DNA of 64,000 nucleotides. Origin: Sphingobacterium sp. lm-10 (lineage in GTDB: Bacteria; Bacteroidota; Bacteroidia; Sphingobacteriales; Sphingobacteriaceae). The translations under genes were made by a program, and so were the position numbers. Below are positions 54,483 through 61,844 of the stretch, piece by piece. The stretch is from positions 434,001-498,000 of the forward strand of contig NZ_JAMJWC010000002.1 in NCBI RefSeq assembly GCF_023554555.1, written 5' to 3'. The notes beneath the pieces were generated by a model that made no database searches, was not told the DNA's origin, and saw only the letters and a list, made by a program, of their open reading frames with translations. Position 1 is the stretch's first letter; each line of letters starts with the position of its first letter.

Positions 54483-54827
54483 ATGAACAACATACTGGTG
54501 ATAGAAGACGACTTGATGTTTTGTAAGCTTGTGAGCAATTACTTGAACAAAAACGGATATCAGGCATCGCAGGCCACAGATGGTGCTTCTGCAAAAGAGC
54601 AGTTACAAAATGCTGAATTTGATGTAGCATTGGTGGATTATAGGCTGCCAGATACCAATGGGGTGGATTTGGTGCGCTGGATTAATGAAAATACTGGCGT
54701 GAGCAAAGTGATAGTCATGAGCCGCATGCTGGATGAGCAATTACGTGAGGAAGCACAATCGCTGGGCGTAACGACCTTCCTTAATAAGCCCTTCAACCCC
54801 TCAGAACTTTTAGCGCTTCTAAAATAG
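54483..54827 (+). CDS. Stand-alone response regulator receiver (CheY-like)
   Basis: 114 residues from ATG 54483. Acidic pair D9/D10 (VIEDD), phospho-acceptor D52 (ALVDYRLPDTNG), Ser in VIVMSRM in place of Thr, and the conserved Lys in FLNKPF. No output domain is present, so it must act by protein contact or as a phosphate relay partner. It lies 13 bp after the ATP-grasp-like gene and upstream of a hybrid kinase with an HPt-like tail, which could phosphorylate it. A strong terminator follows. Confidence 0.9.
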   Translation: MNNILVIEDDLMFCKLVSNYLNKNGYQASQATDGASAKEQLQNAEFDVALVDYRLPDTNGVDLVRWINENTGVSKVIVMSRMLDEQLREEAQSLGVTTFLNKPFNPSELLALLK

Positions 54828-54844
54828 CCGAAGCACTATTGATA

Positions 54845-54880
54845 AATCTTCGCTTGTACCGCTAGGTACAAGCGAAGATT
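54845..54880 (+). terminator. Terminator, perfect 16-bp stem
   Basis: Arms 54845-54860 and 54865-54880 are exact reverse complements with tetraloop GCTA. It separates the ATP-grasp/receiver pair from the hybrid kinase. The following ATATAG is not a real T-run. Confidence 0.8.
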
Positions 54881-54891
54881 ATATAGCTCCC

Positions 54892-54899
54892 TAAATTTG
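54892..54899 (+). promoter_or_regulatory. -7 box of the hybrid kinase gene
   Basis: TAAATTTG matches TAnnTTTG exactly. It overlaps a TTG at 54897, which argues that translation begins later, at GTG 54906. The message would then be almost leaderless. Confidence 0.45.
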
Positions 54900-54905
54900 C
54901 TGCAC

Positions 54906-57470
54906 GTGAATTCATTAAAAAGTAAGATATTCTTCATTCTTATGCTGTCTGCGCTTTGCATTGGCGGGATAGGATTTTATTCGATCAATAATCTTTTTGA
55001 ACTTACAGATCGCGTAGCTCAATTATCTAATCCTAATAAGAAATGGGAGCTTTTTCGCAAGATTACGGCAGATTTACATCGATTAAACGATGTTTTTTAT
55101 GCCCAAAGTTTGCTTCCTGCAGAAGATTTCGATAGCCAACATGTGCTGCTTATCGACTCTATCGGAGATAACATCCTTAAATTACGGTCGCTCTATTCTA
55201 ATGAGTTGGATTCAGCAGATATTCAAGATCTGGACTCTATTCCGACCGTTCTGGAGCAAATAAAAGATGAGTTTCGCGTGTTGAAGAGCATGCGCAGTGA
55301 AAAACAACTCGAAGTGCTAGATAATCTGGAAGAGGATTTGCTTTCTAAATTAGATACATTTAGCTCTAGCGACTCGCTCAATATTATAGACCGTATCTCT
55401 TTAGAAGTACGAAGTCGCAATATTCCAGATAGCATGTTTTTCCAAAAGGAAGATTCGGGTAGCAAAAGACGAGGCTTTTTTCAACGATTGTTTTCTAAGG
55501 CCAAGCCTCCTAGGACAGAGCCGAGAGTTTTGCAACAGACCTATAAGACGATCTCGGATACTGTGGTGCATACGGTGACCGATACCGTCGTGGTGGAGCG
55601 AGTAGATCCGCCACCAGCAGAAGATCAAGTAACGGAGGTTATCAAAGATGCATTTGCCAATTACTATACCAATGAGCTAGAGCTCATGGAGCGGATCAAT
55701 CAGAATGAGATCAAGCTCTATCAGAAGAGTGCGCGCATCACGATGGATTTGGAGCAGATCTTAAATGATCTACGCTTTCAAGAGAACAACCAGACCATGG
55801 AGCAGGCCCGTCGTACTGCTGCGTTTTCCAAAAACTTTCAGCACACCATTATCATCGTAATTGTATCTTTTGCCGTTTTAAGCTTTCTGTTGGTGTTTTT
55901 AGTGGGACGCGATATCAATAAGAATAAAGAATATCAACAACAGATTCTGAAGAATGAGGAGAAGGCCAAGCGGGAAGTAATCGCCAAGCAACAGTTCCTC
56001 ACGACGATGAGCCATGAGCTGCGCACGCCGCTTACTTCCATTATCGGCTACGCCGAATTACTAGACTCATCAGATACAAAAGCGCGGTCTATCAAGTCCT
56101 CGTCACTTCATCTGCTCAATGTGGCCAATGAGATATTAGACAGTGCCAAAATTGAGTCGGGTATTATCGAAATTTCTGATAACGTTTTTGATCTGACGGA
56201 GCTTTTGCAACAGATACGGGACAATACAGCCAATATGATTGCTGATGCACAACTGGAAGCTCAATATATTCTGCCAGAGGAGCCTTTCTACGTCTCGTCT
56301 GATGGTTACCGTATACAGCAGATCATTTATAACCTCATTCATAATGCCATTAAGTTTAGCTACAAGGGTTTCGTAAAATTGACTGCAGGAGTAGTGGAAA
56401 CCGATGGAATTTATGAAGTAAACATCGATGTTGCCGACTCGGGTATTGGTATTCAAGAAGCTAACATTGATATGATCTTTGAGGAATATCAGCAAATTGG
56501 TACCTATAAAAATAAATCAAAAGGCATCGGGCTTGGGCTAGGTTTGGTGAAAAAAGTAGTGCAACAATTACAAGGAACCATCTCTGTAACGAGCAAGGTA
56601 GGCGAGGGATCTACTTTTCACCTGTTCCTGCCGCTAAAGAAGTCAGATCCGCCTGTCTCAAACGACGAACTTTCAGGCTTGTCAAAATCCTTGTTAAAAG
56701 AGAAGGAGATCTTTTGTGTAGATGATGATCCACTGATCACGAAGCTCTACGAAATGATTTTAAGCGAGTATGGTGCTCATATCACCACCATGAATGATCC
56801 GTTAGAGGCTTTTGAACACTTGAGCAAAAAACGGGATGTATATGACCTTGTTATTACTGATGTAAAAATGCCAGGCATGACAGGGCATGAGCTGTTGGCG
56901 GCATTAAAATCCGATGGTGTCCGGCCTAAGAAAGTGATTGCCTCCACCGCGAATGTCTTACTTAATGACGAAGAGAAAAGTGAATTAGAGGCATATGACG
57001 CTTACATTTCCAAACCTATCCTGAAGATCAAACTATTAAAAACAATCACTGAAATACTGGATGTGGCTTGGGAAACAACCGACGCTCAGGAATCAACAAA
57101 TGTGAGTAGAAGCACCTCGTCTCAGCCTATGTTTTATCTGGATGATTTAGAAGCCTTTACGATGGGGGATGACGGCATGTTGGAAGAGGTATTGCAAGAA
57201 CTTCAGCAAGGAAACAGTGCTATGTTGGCCGATGGGATGCAGTACCTACACGAAAAGAATACCGTAGCATTGGGAGAACTAATACACAAGTTAAGCTCGC
57301 GTTTTGCGCAAATTAAAGTGAAAGAAATTCGTCCAGTAAAAGTGCTAGAAAAGGCCTTGCTTAATCAGGAAGATAAGCTAACGGAGGCGGAAGAATTATT
57401 AACCTATTGGAGCGAGGTAAATCACCGGCTAGCCAAATACATCACCGATCGGTTTAAACCGATCGGCTAA
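54906..57470 (+). CDS. Hybrid sensor histidine kinase with receiver and HPt-like domains
   Basis: 854 residues from GTG 54906. An N-terminal transmembrane helix (about 6-25) is followed by a periplasmic sensor region (about 26-315) that is helical, with a Pro/Thr/Val-rich linker around 195-245. A second transmembrane helix (about 318-340) leads to HisKA with phospho-His370 (MSHELRTPLTS), HATPase_c (about 480-590; SGIGIQEANIDMIFEEYQ, KGIGLGLGLVKKV), a receiver with D652 (VITDVKMPG) and a C-terminal HPt-like helical bundle with candidate His794 (LIHKLSSRF). Downstream relay to the upstream lone receiver is plausible. The signal is unknown. Confidence 0.9.
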   Translation: MNSLKSKIFFILMLSALCIGGIGFYSINNLFELTDRVAQLSNPNKKWELFRKITADLHRLNDVFYAQSLLPAEDFDSQHVLLIDSIGDNILKLRSLYSNELDSADIQDLDSIPTVLEQIKDEFRVLKSMRSEKQLEVLDNLEEDLLSKLDTFSSSDSLNIIDRISLEVRSRNIPDSMFFQKEDSGSKRRGFFQRLFSKAKPPRTEPRVLQQTYKTISDTVVHTVTDTVVVERVDPPPAEDQVTEVIKDAFANYYTNELELMERINQNEIKLYQKSARITMDLEQILNDLRFQENNQTMEQARRTAAFSKNFQHTIIIVIVSFAVLSFLLVFLVGRDINKNKEYQQQILKNEEKAKREVIAKQQFLTTMSHELRTPLTSIIGYAELLDSSDTKARSIKSSSLHLLNVANEILDSAKIESGIIEISDNVFDLTELLQQIRDNTANMIADAQLEAQYILPEEPFYVSSDGYRIQQIIYNLIHNAIKFSYKGFVKLTAGVVETDGIYEVNIDVADSGIGIQEANIDMIFEEYQQIGTYKNKSKGIGLGLGLVKKVVQQLQGTISVTSKVGEGSTFHLFLPLKKSDPPVSNDELSGLSKSLLKEKEIFCVDDDPLITKLYEMILSEYGAHITTMNDPLEAFEHLSKKRDVYDLVITDVKMPGMTGHELLAALKSDGVRPKKVIASTANVLLNDEEKSELEAYDAYISKPILKIKLLKTITEILDVAWETTDAQESTNVSRSTSSQPMFYLDDLEAFTMGDDGMLEEVLQELQQGNSAMLADGMQYLHEKNTVALGELIHKLSSRFAQIKVKEIRPVKVLEKALLNQEDKLTEAEELLTYWSEVNHRLAKYITDRFKPIG
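57445..57466. terminator. Perfect 22-bp palindrome at the 3' end of the hybrid kinase gene
   Basis: CCGATCGGTTT and AAACCGATCGG are exact reverse complements. A hairpin with a 9-bp stem and TTAA loop can form in either strand. It overlaps the last codons of the kinase and lies 29 bp from the convergent dusB stop, so it may end both transcripts. No T-run. Confidence 0.55.
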
Positions 57471-57494
57471 ACATCGATAGATAAATAAAATAAG

Positions 57495-58496
57495 TTAAGA
57501 TACGATGAGTTCTGCATCGAATTGATGCTCGATTTCGTCCAGTACTTCCAGAATTTCGCTATGAGTAGGAAGGCTTACCAAGCGCATCCTATACTCTTTG
57601 AAATTGGGGATACCCTTAAAGTAGTTCGCATAGTGCCTGCGCATCTCAAAAATACCAGTCTTATCACCTTTCCATTCAATGGACTTCGTTAAGTGTGTTT
57701 TGCAGACATCTACCCGTTCTTTAATGGTTGGACCATCAAGATGTTCGCCCGTTTCGAAGAAGTGTTTAATCTCTCTGAAAATCCATGGATAACCAATCGC
57801 AGCTCGGCCGATCATAATGCCGTCTACTTCATATTCTTGGCGCCACGCAGCCGCTTTCTCTACCGAATCCACATCGCCATTACCAAAAATTGGAATTTTT
57901 ACCCGAGGATTCTTTTTTACATCGCGAATCATAGACCAGTCTGCTTGGCCTTTATACATTTGAGCGCGTGTACGACCATGAATAGAGAGGGCTTTGATCC
58001 CCACATCCTGCAGCCGCTCTGCTACTTCATATACATTCTTCGTATTATCATCCCAGCCCAAGCGGGTTTTGACTGTAACAGGCAGATGAGTTCCTTCGAC
58101 AACGGCTTTGGTCATGGCGACCATTTTATCGATGTCTTGCAACAAGCTAGCACCAGCGCCACGACAAGCGACATTCTTAACCGGACAGCCATAATTGATG
58201 TCGATAAGATCCGGGCCAGCTTGGGAGCTGATTTCGGATGCCATACGCATGTGTTCTATTTCAGAACCAAAGATCTGAATACCAATAGGGCGCTCGTATT
58301 CAAAGATATCTAATTTCTGACGCGACTTTGCCGCATCGCGAATTAAGCCCTCAGACGAGATAAACTCTGTGTACATCATATCCACCCCATTTTGCTTACA
58401 AACAAAGCGAAAGGGTGGGTCACTTACATCTTCCATAGGTGCAAGCAATAGCGGAAATGCGCCCAAATCTATATGATCTCCAATTTTTACCGACAT
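57495..58496 (-). CDS. dusB: tRNA-dihydrouridine synthase, DusB type
   Basis: 333 residues from ATG 58496; an upstream in-frame ATG at 58514 adds six residues and lacks support. FMN-dependent TIM barrel with LAPMEDVSDPPFRFVC near the N-terminus, DINYGCPVKNVACRGAGASLL with the catalytic Cys, VTVKTRLGWD, HGRTRAQMYKG and GIMIGRAAIGYPWIF. It reduces uridines in the D-loop of tRNA. Its position after the PPTase gene is typical of loose housekeeping gene order. The C-terminal helical domain is present and the length is normal. Confidence 0.94.
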   Translation of the reverse strand: MSVKIGDHIDLGAFPLLLAPMEDVSDPPFRFVCKQNGVDMMYTEFISSEGLIRDAAKSRQKLDIFEYERPIGIQIFGSEIEHMRMASEISSQAGPDLIDINYGCPVKNVACRGAGASLLQDIDKMVAMTKAVVEGTHLPVTVKTRLGWDDNTKNVYEVAERLQDVGIKALSIHGRTRAQMYKGQADWSMIRDVKKNPRVKIPIFGNGDVDSVEKAAAWRQEYEVDGIMIGRAAIGYPWIFREIKHFFETGEHLDGPTIKERVDVCKTHLTKSIEWKGDKTGIFEMRRHYANYFKGIPNFKEYRMRLVSLPTHSEILEVLDEIEHQFDAELIVS

Positions 58497-58503
58497 AGCG
58501 GCA

Positions 58504-58511
58504 CAAAGATA
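58504..58511 (-). promoter_or_regulatory. -7 box of dusB
   Basis: TATCTTTG on the - strand matches TAnnTTTG, 7 bp upstream of the dusB ATG. Confidence 0.5.
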
Positions 58512-58530
58512 CAAAATATTTTATTTCAGC

Positions 58531-59178
58531 TTAGTAGGCGCCAACCACATAGCCCAGCATATAGTCGTTAAAGCGCTCATAGTAAACATCGAATACCTGC
58601 GAGCTACCATGTGCATCTAGCCTGACCTGCATCACCCCTTGAGGCGTGTATTCGAAGGGTAAGATGGTCATGTTGTTTAAAAATGAGGTTCCTTTATTGC
58701 CCTGTAATTTGTATACCGCTTCTTTTGCGCACCAGCAAGCATACAACTGCTCGATACGATTCAATTTGGTGGGTAAGAAAGAAAGCTCCTCTGGTTTAAG
58801 AAACTTTGCTTTGATGCGCTCAATTTTATCTTTTACCAATTCCAGATCAATACCGCATACGCCCTTATTACTCAACATGGCACCGGCGTAATCAAAGGAA
58901 TGTGTAAGCGATATCTGCAAGGAATAATCTGGGAGGTAAGGCTTTCCGTTGCTATCTGGCACGCAACGAATGTATTCTTCCGTGTGCAATAGCTGTCGCA
59001 ACAGTACGCGGGTAGCTAACCAATGCAGCGTGCGTTTACCTTTATTCAGATTTTGTAGTGTATGCAATTCCACTTCACTCAACTGTAGAAAAGACAATAG
59101 CTCATCGGCCGTCTCCTCGATTTTCCAGATTGCAAATTTAGAGTCCGCATCGAGCTCCCGTAGATAAACTAATCCCAT
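58531..59178 (-). CDS. 4'-phosphopantetheinyl transferase superfamily protein
   Basis: 215 residues from ATG 59178, chosen because the family aligns from MGLVYLRELD; the frame extends to 59220 without support. The two halves of the Sfp-type fold are visible. CGIDLELVKDKIERI carries the metal-binding Asp and Glu, and WCAKEAVYKLQG carries the (W/F)xxKE motif. It transfers phosphopantetheine from CoA to acyl or peptidyl carrier proteins. A promoter is shared back to back with dcd. As no carrier protein is nearby, the partner is probably elsewhere, for example fatty-acid ACP. Confidence 0.9.
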   Translation of the reverse strand: MGLVYLRELDADSKFAIWKIEETADELLSFLQLSEVELHTLQNLNKGKRTLHWLATRVLLRQLLHTEEYIRCVPDSNGKPYLPDYSLQISLTHSFDYAGAMLSNKGVCGIDLELVKDKIERIKAKFLKPEELSFLPTKLNRIEQLYACWCAKEAVYKLQGNKGTSFLNNMTILPFEYTPQGVMQVRLDAHGSSQVFDVYYERFNDYMLGYVVGAY

Positions 59179-59181
59179 ATT

Positions 59182-59189
59182 CAAAAATA
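59182..59189 (-). promoter_or_regulatory. -7 box of the phosphopantetheinyl transferase gene
   Basis: TATTTTTG on the - strand, 4 bp upstream of its ATG. TTTG copies at 59195-59198 and 59202-59205 (- strand) are nearer than a standard -33. Confidence 0.45.
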
Positions 59190-59205
59190 AGCAACAAAAG
59201 TCAAA

Positions 59206-59237
59206 TTTGCTGAATATCATTCAATGATGTATTTTTG
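59206..59237 (+). promoter_or_regulatory. Promoter of dcd
   Basis: TTTG at 59206-59209, spacer of exactly 20 nt, TATTTTTG at 59230-59237: the best complete Bacteroidota promoter in the window. A leader hairpin (59241-59264, CCCGGCTATT / AATAGCGGG with a bulge) follows before the ATG at 59281. Confidence 0.7.
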
Positions 59238-59280
59238 ATGCCCGGCTATTTTCCTAATAGCGGGTTTAACAAACGAACAT

Positions 59281-59817
59281 ATGATCTTATCTGATAAGCG
59301 AATAATGACAGAGATTGAAGAAGGGACGATAATCATTGAACCTTTCGATCGTGCTTGTCTGGGCACCAATTCGTACGATGTACACTTGGGTAAATATTTG
59401 GCAACCTATCGGGACCGCGTTCTGGATGCGAAGAAACACAATGAGATATATCATTTTGAAATTCAGGAAGGTGGCTTTGTTTTGCAGCCCAATACCCTAT
59501 ATCTAGGCGTAACGTTGGAGTATACCGAAACCCACAAACATGTGCCTTTTCTGGAAGGAAAATCCAGTACAGGAAGATTGGGTATCGATATTCATGCAAC
59601 TGCAGGCAAGGGTGATGTAGGCTTTTGCAATACCTGGACGCTGGAGATATCTGTGGCACAACCTGTTCGTATTTATGCCGGCATGCCCATAGGGCAATTG
59701 ATTTACTTTGATGTAGAGGGCGATATTGAAACGCTATACAACACCAAGGGAAATGCTAAATACAACAAAAAAACCGTGAGACCAGTCGAAAGTATGATGT
59801 GGAAGAACACCTTTTAG
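59281..59817 (+). CDS. dcd: dCTP deaminase
   Basis: 178 residues of the trimeric dUTPase/dCTP deaminase fold. GTNSYDVHLGKYLATY is the N-terminal motif. GKSSTGRLGIDIHATAG carries the substrate-binding Ser and Arg residues, and TWTLEISVAQP has the catalytic Glu at about 122. It deaminates dCTP to dUTP for thymidylate synthesis. The length is slightly under that of E. coli Dcd (193). It is transcribed divergently from the phosphopantetheinyl transferase gene, with 45 bp to the next gene. Confidence 0.95.
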   Translation: MILSDKRIMTEIEEGTIIIEPFDRACLGTNSYDVHLGKYLATYRDRVLDAKKHNEIYHFEIQEGGFVLQPNTLYLGVTLEYTETHKHVPFLEGKSSTGRLGIDIHATAGKGDVGFCNTWTLEISVAQPVRIYAGMPIGQLIYFDVEGDIETLYNTKGNAKYNKKTVRPVESMMWKNTF

Positions 59818-59861
59818 CCAATACGCAGCGTTAAAGTATTCTATTCACCCTATTAACATAC

Positions 59862-61808
59862 ATGGCGATTCTATCCATTGCAAAAAGATTTCGTAAAGAC
59901 AATCCTCGTTGGGTGATTTTACTCATCGACGCTACGATTGTACTCCTTTGCTATTATTTATCCAATTACGTGATCAATAGTTTCAAAGGAAGGTTTGATT
60001 ATGGGCTGATGTTCCTAAAGTCCCTTACGGTGACCGCCATGTATACGACTTCTTTCGTGTACTATCGAACGTATCGCGGCATTGTGCGGCAGGCAGGTAT
60101 CCAAGATGCGCGTAGGATCATGATTGCCACCTTCACGGCGTTAGGCATTCTTATGGCCGTGTCGCTAGTGGCTCGCAACACGCTTTCTAGAGAGGAGCTC
60201 CCGGGCCAATTGCTGCGTCTTTCTTACGCAGTAGTATTTATGCATGCTTTTTTGACTACGGTAGCGCTCGTAGCAGCACGTGTTTTCTACCGCACCATAT
60301 ACGAGTCCCTGTTTTTACAAGGGCGTAAACTCACACGGGTGATGATCTTTGGAGCAGGAAATATGGGTACGATCACCCTAAATATTTTGCGCGGAGATGT
60401 TAAACAGAAATACAAAGTCGTTGCTTTTGCAGACGACAATCCGTCCAGGATTGGTAAGATGATTCACGGCTATAAGATTCTGAGTATCGACCAGCTAAAT
60501 GAGGCTACATTAGAATTTATGAATGTAGAAGAAGTGATCATTGCGCTGGATGATAATAATAAAGAGCGTCTTAATCGTATTACACAGGTCGTAGAAGCCT
60601 GTGCTGTAAAAATAAAGATTATGCCGTCCACCGCAAAAATGCTTCACGGTCAGGTCGCTGTCAACCAATTGCGTCCTTTGCAGATTGCCGACTTGCTTGG
60701 CAGGGCAGCCATCCAATTAGACAACCCCATCATAGCGGAAGCGTTAGCAGGGCGAGTGGTGCTCGTAACTGGCGGAGCAGGATCCATCGGTGGAGAATTG
60801 GTTCGGCAAATAGCGATTACCACATCGGCCAGATTAATCGTAATTGATCAAGCCGAATCTGCTTTATATGACCTGCAACAAGAGCTAAAACAGGTAAAAA
60901 AATTAGGAGGCAAATTTATTGTCGGAAATGTACGTGATAAGCAATTCATGGAAAGCATTTTCAAAAAATACAAGCCTGAGGTGGTGTTTCATGCAGCAGC
61001 ATACAAGCATGTGCCGCTAATGGAAGCTAATCCGTATGAATCTGTACGAACTAATGTACACGGCACGAAGGTGATAGCCGATCTTGCCAGCCAATACGGC
61101 GTGGATAAGTTCGTCATGATCTCGACAGATAAAGCCGTTAACCCGACGAACGTGATGGGAGCCACAAAGCGTATCGCTGAGATTTACGTGTCGGCGCTGA
61201 ATGGTTTGAGTGCAACGAATTACATCGTCACTAGATTTGGTAATGTACTGGGCTCTAATGGCTCGGTCATCCCGCTGTTTGAAAAGCAACTGAGCGCTGG
61301 TGGACCACTAACTGTTACACATCATGATATTACGCGCTATTTCATGACCATTCCCGAAGCATGTCAATTGGTGCAGGAAGCAGCTATCATGGGCAAGGGC
61401 GGCGAAGTATTCGTCTTTGACATGGGTAAACCTATCAGAATCGTTGATTTGGCCAAAAGAATGATCCGTCTGAAAGGATATCGTTATCCGGAAGATATAC
61501 AAATTGCCTATACAGGCTTGCGACCCGGCGAGAAAATTTATGAAGAGCTACTTGCTAACGATGAAAACACCTTGCAGACCCACCACAAGAAAATCATGAT
61601 TGCTTTAGTGAATATGCAAGATTATCAGGCTAGTATTTTGCAGGTCAATGCATTGTGTACTTTTGTGCAAGGCTCAGACCCAGAGGTAGATCAGATGGAT
61701 TTAGTAAGTCGGATGAAAGACATCGTGCCGGAGTTTGCTTCCCAGAATTCCAAGTTTATGGATCTGGATCTACCGGCGACGGAAAATCCATCCGCTTCTA
61801 AACATTAA
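59862..61808 (+). CDS. Second WbpM/CapD-family sugar-nucleotide 4,6-dehydratase
   Basis: 648 residues with the same plan as the protein at 2322-4298: N-terminal membrane helices (about 15-150), a first Rossmann region with GAGNMG, a catalytic Rossmann loop GGAGSIG from G304, and MxxxK (M432, K436) in STDKAVNPTNVMGATKR. The catalytic half is very similar to its paralogue while the N-terminal half is more divergent. It converts UDP-HexNAc to the 4-keto-6-deoxy form. It lies outside any glycan cluster, between dcd and dnaG, so it may serve a conserved surface glycan, for instance protein glycosylation or LPS. Confidence 0.92.
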   Translation: MAILSIAKRFRKDNPRWVILLIDATIVLLCYYLSNYVINSFKGRFDYGLMFLKSLTVTAMYTTSFVYYRTYRGIVRQAGIQDARRIMIATFTALGILMAVSLVARNTLSREELPGQLLRLSYAVVFMHAFLTTVALVAARVFYRTIYESLFLQGRKLTRVMIFGAGNMGTITLNILRGDVKQKYKVVAFADDNPSRIGKMIHGYKILSIDQLNEATLEFMNVEEVIIALDDNNKERLNRITQVVEACAVKIKIMPSTAKMLHGQVAVNQLRPLQIADLLGRAAIQLDNPIIAEALAGRVVLVTGGAGSIGGELVRQIAITTSARLIVIDQAESALYDLQQELKQVKKLGGKFIVGNVRDKQFMESIFKKYKPEVVFHAAAYKHVPLMEANPYESVRTNVHGTKVIADLASQYGVDKFVMISTDKAVNPTNVMGATKRIAEIYVSALNGLSATNYIVTRFGNVLGSNGSVIPLFEKQLSAGGPLTVTHHDITRYFMTIPEACQLVQEAAIMGKGGEVFVFDMGKPIRIVDLAKRMIRLKGYRYPEDIQIAYTGLRPGEKIYEELLANDENTLQTHHKKIMIALVNMQDYQASILQVNALCTFVQGSDPEVDQMDLVSRMKDIVPEFASQNSKFMDLDLPATENPSASKH

Positions 61809-61844
61809 TTTTTTCTTTTTAGTTATCCTTAGTACATTCGGGGT

